Shown in pieces: positions 10,069 to 18,234 of a DNA stretch of 64,000 bases; within the stretch, counting starts at the first letter, position 1, and each line of letters begins with the position of its first letter. The notes below the pieces were generated by a model, which was given only the letters and a program-made list of their open reading frames with translations, made no database searches and was not told where the DNA came from. Both the position numbers and the translations under genes were made by a program. Source of the DNA: Micromonospora alfalfae (lineage in GTDB: Bacteria; Actinomycetota; Actinomycetes; Mycobacteriales; Micromonosporaceae); the NCBI RefSeq assembly GCF_022230925.1, contig NZ_JAKKFH010000008.1:434001-498000 (forward strand), given 5' to 3'.

Positions 10069-12297
10069 TGGGTCCACCGGCTGGCGGAGGCGCTCGATCA
10101 ACTCTTGGGCCGCCTCGGCGTACCGCTGCTCCGATCCGCGGGGCCGGTGTCCCTGGATCGGCGGCGGGACGCTGTCGCCAGGTAGCGGCACCACGTCGGC
10201 GGGATCCCGTAACCGGCGGTCCACCGTTGCCGCCGTCCTACCGACGGTTACCGACGTGGTCGCCCGGTGGGCGGTGAATATCCAGCCGCCGATCGAGTCG
10301 GTGTCGCGCCACAGATTCACCCACCGCCAGTCCACGCGAGCGCCGATCTCGTGCAGCACCTCGTCGTCGACGAAGGCGGGGAACAGTCGCGCGTAGAGTC
10401 GGCTCAGTGGTGACCCATGGGTGAGCAGAGCGACTCGACTACTGACCTGGGGCGGTAACTGGAGCACTGTCGCGGCGGCCAGGACCGAGCCGTGGCTGTG
10501 TGCGGTGAGCAGCACGAGGTTGCCGCGTCCGACCAGGTACGTGATTCGTCGGGTCAACTCCGGCACGGCTCGTTCGGCGTAGCAGGGTGGCGCGAACGGG
10601 TGGGCGGCCCGGGGCCAGAACGTGCCCAGGTCCCACAGGACACCAACGTGGCGCCTGAATTCGACTGTCCGGTAGGCGAAGATTCCACCGATGGTCAGGC
10701 CGAGGATGATCGCGGCGATCCCCCAACTGCCGAACGCGATGGAGAAGGTGATCAGGTCGCCGGGCACCCGTGCGTACCGCTGCACGGACTCGCTCGGCAG
10801 CAAGTCCAGCAGACCGAGGGTGGTGGTGGCCGTGCCGATCCCGGCCAGGCAGGCGTAGACCACCGCCAACGGAACCAGTCTCTCGGTGAAGCGGGCCCTG
10901 GCTATCGCCTTCTGCACCTGCCGCAGTCGGGTCGCGGCTGCGGGCGGGCGGTCCGGGTAGTCGCAGGCGACAATCGCCGCAGCGGCACGAAGTCGACGGC
11001 GTCGCGAGATGAGGACGACCGGAACCGCAACCACCAGCGTGAACAGCACTGTCCGGAGAAAGCCGAAGATCGCCCAGGTGAACGCCGGCGGCAGACCGGA
11101 GGCCAGGCCCTCTCCGGTCGGCGCATCACGGTCCAGGAAATCCGCCACCCGGTAGACCAACTCTGCGGACACCGCCACCGCCAGACTCACCGCGCTGGCC
11201 GCCATCACCAGGGCCCCAAGCCCGAGCAGCGGGATGGCGTCGCGCCGCCGAACCCGGCGCCAGAGCAGCACAGCGCCGAGGGCGGCCAGCAGGGCCGTCT
11301 GGGCAACGAACAGCGAGGTGAGAATTGCGCCGTAGCCGGGTAGCCCGCCCCCCTCGTGCCACGGCGCTGGGCTGACGAGGACGTGGGCCGTCACCACGAT
11401 GGTCAGGGCCACGGCTACCGTCCGCACCGTGCGCGTGATTCGGTCCAGTCGCCGATCCGAGGCGGCCCGGTCGAGCAGCGCAGGCATGCAGAGCAGGACC
11501 AGGCAACTGGCCAGCACCGTCCCGGTGGCCACGGCCAACCCGATCGTGCTGGCCGAGGCGCCGTTCGCGGCTCGGGCGGCGAGCAGAGCGACGTCCAGTG
11601 TCGCGAACGCCGCCGCGACGTGAACCGAGCGCAGCCGACCCACCAGCGGCCCCGCGTCCCATTGACCGATCCCGCCGAGTCGATGCTCGGAGACCTCGTC
11701 CGCGGGAGCACGGAACGCGTCGAACATCCTTCCCGGCCGGGTGCCGGCCCGCCAGAGCACGCCGATAGCGGCGGCCGGAACCACAGCGAGGACCGCGAGG
11801 CGCAGGCCCACGGGTTGCCCACCCAACCAGGACATCCAGGTGCGCCCGGCCAGGCATCGTGGCGAGCCCATGCACTTCCACGCGATCACGTCCAGCGTGA
11901 CGCCGACGAAGGCAAGCACATACAGCGCGGTGAGGGTGAGCGCCAGCAACCGGCACAGGGACCTGACCATCGCGTCGGAGCCAGGGCTCGCCGGTCGCAT
12001 CCAGATCGCCAGGTTGGCCAGCATGAACGGCAGGAGGAACACCAACGTCAGTGTTCGGACCACGCTTCCGGCGGGCAGGTCACCCCAGCGGTACGCCTCC
12101 GTCACCCGTTCGCCGTTGCCGCACGAACATGGGCGGTGGGGTCGGTAGAAGCCCCCACTGCGGTCGCCCGCGACCTGCTCGACCTGCGCCACGTTCAACA
12201 CCTGGGCGGCGCTCGCGCTGGCGGCCCCGTGTACCCGCAGCTCCACCACGTCATCGGACATCCCGGGCCCGCTTGACCGCGCTGACGCACCCGACAT
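10033..12297 (-). CDS. Polytopic membrane protein with split alpha/beta-hydrolase (lipase-like) motifs
   Basis: The ATG at 12297 is preceded by GGAGG at 5 nt. The 754-residue product starts with a strand and HG loop (VVELRVHGAA), resembling the beta3/oxyanion-hole region of alpha/beta hydrolases. About ten or eleven transmembrane segments follow (roughly residues 75-560). A soluble C-terminus carries TAHSHGSVLAAA (GxSxG-like nucleophile, first Gly replaced by Ala here), LLTHGSPL, NLWRDTDSIGG (candidate Asp) and IQGHRP (candidate His). I infer a membrane-inserted hydrolase whose core is interrupted by the helical domain. A diverged, frameshifted paralogue is at 19704. No established family name is known to me. 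Confidence 0.8.
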   Translation of the reverse strand: MSGASARSSGPGMSDDVVELRVHGAASASAAQVLNVAQVEQVAGDRSGGFYRPHRPCSCGNGERVTEAYRWGDLPAGSVVRTLTLVFLLPFMLANLAIWMRPASPGSDAMVRSLCRLLALTLTALYVLAFVGVTLDVIAWKCMGSPRCLAGRTWMSWLGGQPVGLRLAVLAVVPAAAIGVLWRAGTRPGRMFDAFRAPADEVSEHRLGGIGQWDAGPLVGRLRSVHVAAAFATLDVALLAARAANGASASTIGLAVATGTVLASCLVLLCMPALLDRAASDRRLDRITRTVRTVAVALTIVVTAHVLVSPAPWHEGGGLPGYGAILTSLFVAQTALLAALGAVLLWRRVRRRDAIPLLGLGALVMAASAVSLAVAVSAELVYRVADFLDRDAPTGEGLASGLPPAFTWAIFGFLRTVLFTLVVAVPVVLISRRRRLRAAAAIVACDYPDRPPAAATRLRQVQKAIARARFTERLVPLAVVYACLAGIGTATTTLGLLDLLPSESVQRYARVPGDLITFSIAFGSWGIAAIILGLTIGGIFAYRTVEFRRHVGVLWDLGTFWPRAAHPFAPPCYAERAVPELTRRITYLVGRGNLVLLTAHSHGSVLAAATVLQLPPQVSSRVALLTHGSPLSRLYARLFPAFVDDEVLHEIGARVDWRWVNLWRDTDSIGGWIFTAHRATTSVTVGRTAATVDRRLRDPADVVPLPGDSVPPPIQGHRPRGSEQRYAEAAQELIERLRQPVDPLPLPGDPATGH

Positions 12298-12484
12298 CGG
12301 CCCCTCCGAAGCGCCTTCGGTGGCCCAGCCGGGTGAACCCAGTCCCCGCGCCACTCGCGGCGGTGTACCCCGCCCGACCGGGACCAACCGTGGGCCCGCC
12401 ATCACGGTTGGCTCAGCGTTCGCAGGTCCTCGGGCCGTACGAAATTCCCGTGTCGATGTGGTGGGCGGTGGCTAGCGTACGCGG

Positions 12485-13393
12485 ATGAGCATTGTCCCGA
12501 GGACCGGACTGCGGCTGCGGTTCCTCAGCGATCCGGGTGAGTTCCTGGCCACTGCGGGCGGCTACCTGGGCGCCGATCCGGTCGTCAGCACGGTCGTGAC
12601 CACCATCGCGCACCGGCTGTTGTCACAGCGGGCCGAGGGGATCCCGCAGCCCGACCGCAACTGGTGGCTGGTGGTCAGCGACGACTCCGGCACCGTTGTC
12701 GGTGCCGGGATGCGCTCGGCGCCGCATCCCCCCTATCCTCCATTCCTGCTGCCCATGCCCGACGAGGCGGCCGTTGCGCTGGCCCACGCGTTGCACGATC
12801 GCGGGGAGGAGGTCCTCGCGGTCAACGGGGCCCTGCCCACGGTCCACCTGTGCGCCACCGCGCTGGCCCGGCTCGGTGGGGGTGAGGTCCAGGTCTCCCG
12901 GCACACACGGCTGCACGCGCTCGGCGAGCTGACATGGCCGCCGCCGGTGCCTGGCGGCTTGGTGGCCGCGACCGAGAACGACGCGGGACTGGTCACGGAG
13001 TGGCTCGCCGCGTTCATCGGCGACGCCGACGAACAGGCGGGCCGCCCACGCGGTACGAGTGCGCACGAAGCGCTCGACCACGCTGAGGTGCTGCGTCGGC
13101 TCCACGCCGGACGGCTGTGGTTCTGGGTCGACGAGACCGGAGAGCCGGTGCACCTCACCGGTGCCAACCCACCGTCGTTCGGGGTGGCCCGCGTGGGCCC
13201 GGTGTACACACCGCCGGCCCAGCGGGGGCGCGGTTGGGCCAGCAACGCGGTGGCGGAGGTTTCCCGCCGAATCCAGGCCGAGGGTGCGCGGGTCTGCCTG
13301 TTCACCGACCAGGCCAACCCGACGTCGAACAAGATCTACGCCGCCCTCGGCTACCGGCCGGTCGTCGACATGGCCAACCTGGTCATCGTGTGA
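12485..13393 (+). CDS. GNAT-family N-acetyltransferase
   Basis: A 302-residue protein with an N-terminal degenerate half and a C-terminal GNAT domain. The acetyl-CoA loop is VYTPPAQRGRGWASNAV, followed by LFTDQANPTSNKIYAALGYRPV, the usual asparagine/tyrosine end motif. This two-lobed layout is common in actinobacterial acetyltransferases of unknown substrate. Its TGA overlaps the ATG of the barstar gene as TGATG, indicating coupled translation. The start lies about 190 bp from the divergent membrane-protein gene. Confidence 0.9.
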   Translation: MSIVPRTGLRLRFLSDPGEFLATAGGYLGADPVVSTVVTTIAHRLLSQRAEGIPQPDRNWWLVVSDDSGTVVGAGMRSAPHPPYPPFLLPMPDEAAVALAHALHDRGEEVLAVNGALPTVHLCATALARLGGGEVQVSRHTRLHALGELTWPPPVPGGLVAATENDAGLVTEWLAAFIGDADEQAGRPRGTSAHEALDHAEVLRRLHAGRLWFWVDETGEPVHLTGANPPSFGVARVGPVYTPPAQRGRGWASNAVAEVSRRIQAEGARVCLFTDQANPTSNKIYAALGYRPVVDMANLVIV

Positions 13394-13854
13394 TGAGCAG
13401 GTGGGGGAACGGCTCCACCGATCAGGTCGTGGTCTGCTCGCGCAGTGCCCTGGTCGAGCTGGCGGCGGTGTTACCGGCAGCGGGCAGGTTCGTCGTCGCC
13501 CGGCTCGACGGAACGAGGATGACGGATGCGGACCACGCCTTCTACGAGTTCTCCGACGCGCTGTTCTTTCCGGGCTACTTCGGCTGGAACTGGGCCGCGC
13601 TGTCCGACTGTCTCAGCGATCTGAACTGGTTGCCCGCGGACGGGTATCTCATCGTTGTCGAGAACGCGCCCCGGGTGCTGTCGAGCAGTGCCGAGGATCG
13701 GCACACGCTGTTCCAGATCCTGGTGCAGGCCGTTCATCACTGGGCCAGCCCGTTCGGCCAGCCAGAGTTCGCGGTGCTGCTGCTCTGTGACAGCGACAAC
13801 GAGGCGACTCTGTTGCGGCAGGAGATCGCCCGTGCGGTCCACAAGATGCGGTGA
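13393..13854 (+). CDS. Barstar-family protein (ribonuclease-inhibitor-like)
   Basis: A 153-residue protein whose centre (FYEFSDALFFPGYFGWNWAA and LSDLNWLPADGYLIVV) matches the barstar fold: the helix that plugs a barnase active site followed by the FPGYFGxNWDAL-type turn, with Ala where barstar has Asp. No barnase-like nuclease gene is adjacent. The partner is instead a coupled GNAT acetyltransferase. It may be an orphan immunity protein against RNase toxins of competitors, or may regulate an RNase encoded elsewhere. Confidence 0.88.
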   Translation: MSRWGNGSTDQVVVCSRSALVELAAVLPAAGRFVVARLDGTRMTDADHAFYEFSDALFFPGYFGWNWAALSDCLSDLNWLPADGYLIVVENAPRVLSSSAEDRHTLFQILVQAVHHWASPFGQPEFAVLLLCDSDNEATLLRQEIARAVHKMR

Positions 13855-14053
13855 GATCGTCGATACACGCGACGTCGCCCGTCATCCGCTCATCGAACGC
13901 GCGGACGACGGTACGCCTCACCGAGACGGGTTCGCTGATCACCATCAGATCGAACCGTCCGGCCCGCTTCGGCGTCGACAGCGAAGGTCACCAACCGCGC
14001 GTCGGACCTCTCCGTAAACAGCCGGAACTGATGGTCGGCGACGGTGGACGCGT

Positions 14054-14656
14054 CTACAGCCAGTCGTGTTCGCGGGCGTAGCGGGCCGCTTCGTGGCGGG
14101 TCCGGGTCTGGGTCTTGCGCATCGCGTTGGAGAGGTAGTTGCGGACAGTGCCCGGTGCGAGGTGGAGCCGAGCGGCGATGTCGGCGACCGAGTAACCCTC
14201 GCCGGTGACCCGCAGGACGTCGGCTTCACGGTCGGTGAGAGGGCTGTCCTCGGTGACGGCGAGCACTGACACGTCCGGGTCGATCCAGCGTTTCCCCGAG
14301 TGCAGGGTGGCGATGACCGAGGTGATGTGGGCTGGCTCGGCGGACTTGCTGACGAAGCCCTGGACGCCGAGCTTCAGCGCCTTGCGCAGCACGCCGGGGC
14401 GGGCATGCCGGGTGAGCATGAGGATCACCTGCTCCGGTCGCTCGCGGCGGATCTCGGCGACCGCGCCCAGGCCGTCCACGCCCGGCATCTCCAGGTCGAT
14501 GACGAGCACGTCGGGCCGGTGTCGCAGGGTGGCGGCGATCGCCGTCCGACCGTCCTGCGCCTCGGCGAGAACGGTGATGTCGCCCTCCATCGGCAGCAGC
14601 GCGGCCAGGGCCGTGCGCAGCAGCGCCTCGTCGTCGGCGAGCACGATGGTGGTCAT
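14054..14656 (-). CDS. NarL/FixJ-type response regulator (DesR-like)
   Basis: A 200-residue two-component regulator. The receiver domain has the acidic pair DDE at 8-10, phosphoacceptor Asp54 in VIDLEMPG and Lys in FVSKSAEP. A LuxR-type HTH follows (LTDREADVL...YSVADIAARLHLAPGTVRNYL, about 140-185). Its ATG overlaps the kinase stop as ATGA, so the pair is translationally coupled. The inverted repeat at 15841-15880, between the kinase and the divergent ABC exporter, is a plausible binding site. A membrane or cell-envelope stress signal, as for DesKR and LiaRS-like systems, is inference. Confidence 0.93.
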   Translation of the reverse strand: MTTIVLADDEALLRTALAALLPMEGDITVLAEAQDGRTAIAATLRHRPDVLVIDLEMPGVDGLGAVAEIRRERPEQVILMLTRHARPGVLRKALKLGVQGFVSKSAEPAHITSVIATLHSGKRWIDPDVSVLAVTEDSPLTDREADVLRVTGEGYSVADIAARLHLAPGTVRNYLSNAMRKTQTRTRHEAARYAREHDWL

Positions 14657-15810
14657 CGGCCGTCCTTCCCGCTTACCGTCGGGGCCGCGTCGGCCCGAAT
14701 GGGTGGGAAGACCGCGGCGGTCAGGAACCGCCCGTCCTTCTGTTCCACGGTCAGCTCACCTCCGTCGACCGCCACCCGTTGCCTCAGCGCCGCCAGTCCC
14801 CTGAGCTCAGGGGCCGTGGTGGCGGTCACGCCGTCGTTGACGATGGTGATGCCCGACGCGGTGAGCGTGATCTGCACCTGGGTGGCCTGCGCATGCCGCA
14901 GGATGTTGGTGGTCGTCTCCCGCAGCACCTGCCCGAGCAGTTCGTTGGCGCGGGCATCTACCTCGGCCTCCCGGGTCACCCGGACCCGGATGCCGGCAGC
15001 CTCGAACAGGTTCTTCGCGTTCTCGATCTCGGCGGTGAGGTTGAGTCGCCGTTGCGCGTAGGCGAGCTCCTTGGTCTGCGCGATGGTGTCGCTGACCAGC
15101 GTGTACGTCTCCCGCAGCTCCTTCTCCGCGCGAGCGGCGTCGCGGAGCAGCAGTCGCTGGGCCAGGGCTATCTTCAGCTTGACCACGTGCAGGGTGTGGC
15201 CCTGGATGTCGTGCAGGTCGCTGGCGAACCGTACGCGCTCCCGGACCACTGCCAGCTCCGCCTCGCGTTCCCGCGTCTGTTCGAGTTCCCGGATGAGGTC
15301 GTAGAACCGCTCGCCCACCACGGTGAAGACCGTCACGATGATGGTGAGGGCGGTCGGGATGAGAACGTAGGTGACCAGAACGTGACCGATGTCGTCAGGC
15401 TGCACCAGCAGCCGCGCCGCGCCGACGGCGGCGACGTAGGCGAACAGCCCGGCCATCACCAGCTTCCGGCGTCGTCGCACCTCGCGCAGGGCAAGCGAAC
15501 CTACTGCGCAGAAGCCCCAGTAGGCATTCGGGCTGCCTGTCACCAGGACCCCGAGCGGCCAGACCGCTGCCGCTACGACCAGGCAGGGCAGCGCGACCCT
15601 GGCGAGGTCGTTCGCCGTCCACCGTTCGAAGGCCACCACGCCCGCCACGGCCCCGGGCGCCAGGACGACGATGTGCCACCAGGTACGCGCGTCGGTGTAG
15701 AGCAGGACCGCCGCGGCGAACACCACCGGCGGCAGTGACGTCGCGAGGTTGAGCCGGCGCAGCCTTCCCTGCGTCGACTCGGTGAAGCGCGGCGATCTCG
15801 CGGTCACCAC
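14653..15810 (-). CDS. Sensor histidine kinase, HisKA_3 type (DesK-like)
   Basis: A 385-residue kinase with about four to five N-terminal transmembrane helices (residues 25-165). A short coiled linker leads to the HisKA_3 dimerisation helix with phospho-acceptor His200 in SDLHDIQGHTLH. A degenerate HATPase_c follows: QVLRETTTNILRHA (N box), SGITIVNDGV (G1) and ELRGLAALRQRV (G2). It lies first in an operon with the response regulator and diverges from the ABC transporter genes, an arrangement typical of systems that control their neighbouring exporter. Confidence 0.93.
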   Translation of the reverse strand: MVTARSPRFTESTQGRLRRLNLATSLPPVVFAAAVLLYTDARTWWHIVVLAPGAVAGVVAFERWTANDLARVALPCLVVAAAVWPLGVLVTGSPNAYWGFCAVGSLALREVRRRRKLVMAGLFAYVAAVGAARLLVQPDDIGHVLVTYVLIPTALTIIVTVFTVVGERFYDLIRELEQTREREAELAVVRERVRFASDLHDIQGHTLHVVKLKIALAQRLLLRDAARAEKELRETYTLVSDTIAQTKELAYAQRRLNLTAEIENAKNLFEAAGIRVRVTREAEVDARANELLGQVLRETTTNILRHAQATQVQITLTASGITIVNDGVTATTAPELRGLAALRQRVAVDGGELTVEQKDGRFLTAAVFPPIRADAAPTVSGKDGR

Positions 15811-15840
15811 GCCAGTATCCGGCAGTCAGGGGCCCTGACC

Positions 15841-15880
15841 AGTGACACCACGTCACATGCGGTGATGACGTGGTGCCACT
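15841..15880. promoter_or_regulatory. Inverted repeat in divergent promoter region of kinase and ABC exporter
   Basis: The arms AGTGACACCACGTCA (15841-15855) and TGACGTGGTGCCACT (15866-15880) match in 14 of 15 pairs around a 10-bp spacer. The site sits between the divergent starts at 15810 and 15915. It is the best candidate operator for the DesR-like regulator, controlling itself and the transporter. Confidence 0.55.
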
Positions 15881-15914
15881 GCCGGGTCGGCCGCGCCCGC
15901 GCTGTCATGGGTAC

Positions 15915-16796
15915 ATGTCCACCACACCAGTCATCGAAGTCGAACGGCTGAACCTCACCTACGGCGACTTCCACGCCGTCAAGGACCTCTCCTTCGAGGT
16001 ACGACCCGGAGAGCTGTACGCGCTGCTGGGCACCAACGGAGCTGGAAAGACCTCGACCCTGGAGGTAGTCGAGGGACACCGGAGGCCAACCTCGGGCACC
16101 GTACGCGTCTTCGGGCACAGCCCCGACGACCGGAGAGCGGTACGTCCCCGAATGGGAGTCATGCTCCAGGAGAGTGGTTTCTCCCCGGACCTCACCGTCC
16201 GTGAGTCGGTCGGCCTGATCGGCCGGCTCACCCGGCGTACCGACGACGTCGACCGCGTGCTCGACGTGGTCGACCTGACCGGTCGAGCCGGCCGCAAGGT
16301 GTCCCAGCTGTCCGGCGGGGAGAAGCGGCGGCTGGACTTCGCCACAGCGGTCTACGGCACCCCGGAGCTGCTCTTCCTGGACGAGCCGACCACCGGCCTC
16401 GACATCCAGTCCCGCGACGCCGTGTGGGCGACAGTGGACCGGTTGCGGGAGAACGGTGCCACCATCGTGCTCACCACCCACTACCTGGAGGAGGCGCAGC
16501 AGCGCGCCGACCGGATCGGGCTCATGCACCAGGGCACCCTGCACCGCGAGGGCACCGTCTCCGAGCTGACCCACACTCTCCCCGGCGTGATCCGCTTCGC
16601 CCTTGCCACGCCTGTGCCGCCGCTACCGCTGCACGCGGTCGTCGACGCCGACGGGAAGGTGGTGGTCGAGTCCTTCGAGTTGCAGAAGGACCTGCACCTC
16701 CTGCTCGGCTGGGCGCAGGACCACGCCGTGGAGCTGCGGGACCTGGCGGCGGGCCCGACCCGGCTCGACGACGTCTTCCGCGCCATCAACAGTTGA
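15915..16796 (+). CDS. ABC transporter ATP-binding protein
   Basis: A 293-residue nucleotide-binding subunit. Walker A is GTNGAGKTS with Lys45, the signature is LSGGEKRR, Walker B is LLFLDEPTTGLD, and a switch His is present (TTHYLEEA). The C-terminal extension is typical of DrrA/NatA-type exporters. The start at 15915 is taken because it begins the conserved N-terminus; upstream codons overlap the inverted repeat. It forms an operon with the permease and a GPP34 protein. Export of a lipid or drug-like compound is likely; the substrate is unknown. Confidence 0.94.
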   Translation: MSTTPVIEVERLNLTYGDFHAVKDLSFEVRPGELYALLGTNGAGKTSTLEVVEGHRRPTSGTVRVFGHSPDDRRAVRPRMGVMLQESGFSPDLTVRESVGLIGRLTRRTDDVDRVLDVVDLTGRAGRKVSQLSGGEKRRLDFATAVYGTPELLFLDEPTTGLDIQSRDAVWATVDRLRENGATIVLTTHYLEEAQQRADRIGLMHQGTLHREGTVSELTHTLPGVIRFALATPVPPLPLHAVVDADGKVVVESFELQKDLHLLLGWAQDHAVELRDLAAGPTRLDDVFRAINS

Positions 16797-16822
16797 TTCG
16801 TTCTTTCGAGAGGTCCCTCACC

Positions 16823-17542
16823 GTGTTTTCCATCGCGTCCAGCGAACTGATCCAGATCTTCCGCAACCGGCTGGTGCTGATCACCAGCCTCATCATCCCG
16901 GCCGCGGTCTCCGCGTTCTTCGTCCGTCAGCACGAGACCTACGCCGACCTCGGGAGCCTCGGCTACATCGCCGCGATCGTGCTGTTCACAGTGGCCGCGT
17001 TCGGGCTCTACGCCACGGCCGTCACCACCCTGGCCTCCCGACGCCAGAACCTCTTCCTCAAGCGACTGCGCTCCACCGCCGAAGGCGACGCCGGTATCCT
17101 CGCCGGCCTACTGCTGCCCGTGGTCGTCCTCACCGTGGTGCAGGTGACAGCGATCCTGACCGCCCTGGCCGTGGTCGCCGGCGCACCGGCGAACGTCGCC
17201 CTGCTGGTGGTGGCGGTCCTCGCGACAGTGGCCATGATGATCGGGCTGGCGCTGGCCACGGCCGGCCTCACGAACTCCCCGGAACACGCCCAGGTCACCA
17301 CCCTGCCCGTTACCCTCGGGGTGATCGCCATGGCCAGCTGGGTCGGCATCACCGGCACCGAGAACCTCGCCTGGCTCAAGCGGCTGCTGCCCGGCGGCGC
17401 GGCCACCGAACTGACCATGAACGCCTGGAACGGCGGCGTCGCCGTGACCGACTCCCTGCTCCTGCTCGCGCCCACGCTCGGCTGGGTCGTCGTCGCCGTC
17501 GCTCTGGCCACCCGACTCTTCCGCTGGGAGCCCCGCCGATGA
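16823..17542 (+). CDS. ABC-2 type transporter permease
   Basis: A 239-residue permease. The GTG at 16823 follows GAGAGG and starts a typical ABC-2 N-terminus (ASSELIQIFRNRLVL). Six hydrophobic segments are visible, with the conserved cytoplasmic RRQNLFLKRLRST coupling region between helices 2 and 3. The C-terminal part WLKRLLPGGAATELT is also typical of the family. It pairs with the ATPase 26 bp upstream, and its stop overlaps the next ATG as ATGA. Confidence 0.92.
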   Translation: MFSIASSELIQIFRNRLVLITSLIIPAAVSAFFVRQHETYADLGSLGYIAAIVLFTVAAFGLYATAVTTLASRRQNLFLKRLRSTAEGDAGILAGLLLPVVVLTVVQVTAILTALAVVAGAPANVALLVVAVLATVAMMIGLALATAGLTNSPEHAQVTTLPVTLGVIAMASWVGITGTENLAWLKRLLPGGAATELTMNAWNGGVAVTDSLLLLAPTLGWVVVAVALATRLFRWEPRR

Positions 17543-18219
17543 CCACCGATCCCCGGTCGGACGCCCCGACCCTTGTGGAAGATCTCCTGCTGCTCCTGTT
17601 CCAACCCAGGTCCGGGACCATAGCTGGAGAGAACACCCTCTTCTACGTCCTCGGCGGAGCCGTCCTCGCTGACCTCGCCCTCGGCGACCACCTGACCACG
17701 ACGGACCGGGGACGGGTCAGCAGCGTGGCGGGTCACCCGCCGTCGGACGGCCTGCTGCGGCCGGCGTGGGACTACCTCGCCGAGAAACCCCGAGGGGTGC
17801 AGACGGCACTGGCGGCGATCGGTCCCGCCCTGCGGGCGCCGGTGTTGCAGCGGCTCATCACACGGGGCGACATCGACCAGGAGCCGCGTAAAGTACTCGG
17901 CCTGTTCCGGACGACAGCCCTGCGGGAGGGCCGAACCGAACGACGGCCCCGCCTGCTCGCCGACGTACGGCGGGTCCTCGTGGACGGCGCGGAGCCGCAA
18001 GCCCGGATCGCCGCGCTCGCGGCGCTGCTCTCGGCGAGCGGGACGCTCCCGCAGTTCGACAGCGAGATCCCGTGGACGTCATCGGTGATCAGCCGAGCCA
18101 AGGAACTCGAGCGGGGCGACTGGGGTGCCGACGCCGCGGCGGCAGCCGTTACCCGCACCGTGACGGCCACTGTCGTCAACAGCGCCGTCGTGGCCATCAC
18201 CGTGCTACCTCGAAGCTAG
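17539..18219 (+). CDS. GPP34 family protein (Golgi phosphoprotein 3-like)
   Basis: A 226-residue soluble protein beginning with LVEDLLLLLFQPRSGTI, the GPP34 N-terminal motif, and continuing with LGGAVLADLAL and DYLAEKPRGVQTAL. Eukaryotic members bind phosphatidylinositol 4-phosphate. The role of actinobacterial ones is not established, though a membrane or phosphoinositide association is plausible. It is ATGA-coupled to the ABC permease, so it probably acts with the exporter. It ends 15 bp from the stop of the convergent ltrA-like gene. Confidence 0.88.
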   Translation: MTTDPRSDAPTLVEDLLLLLFQPRSGTIAGENTLFYVLGGAVLADLALGDHLTTTDRGRVSSVAGHPPSDGLLRPAWDYLAEKPRGVQTALAAIGPALRAPVLQRLITRGDIDQEPRKVLGLFRTTALREGRTERRPRLLADVRRVLVDGAEPQARIAALAALLSASGTLPQFDSEIPWTSSVISRAKELERGDWGADAAAAAVTRTVTATVVNSAVVAITVLPRS

Positions 18220-18234
18220 AGGCGCGGCCGCCGT

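Noticed and set aside
13855..14053. Minus-strand fragments downstream of the response regulator that look partly protein-like
   Set aside because: The pieces lie in different frames separated by stops, and no family was recognisable. This is too weak to call a pseudogene.
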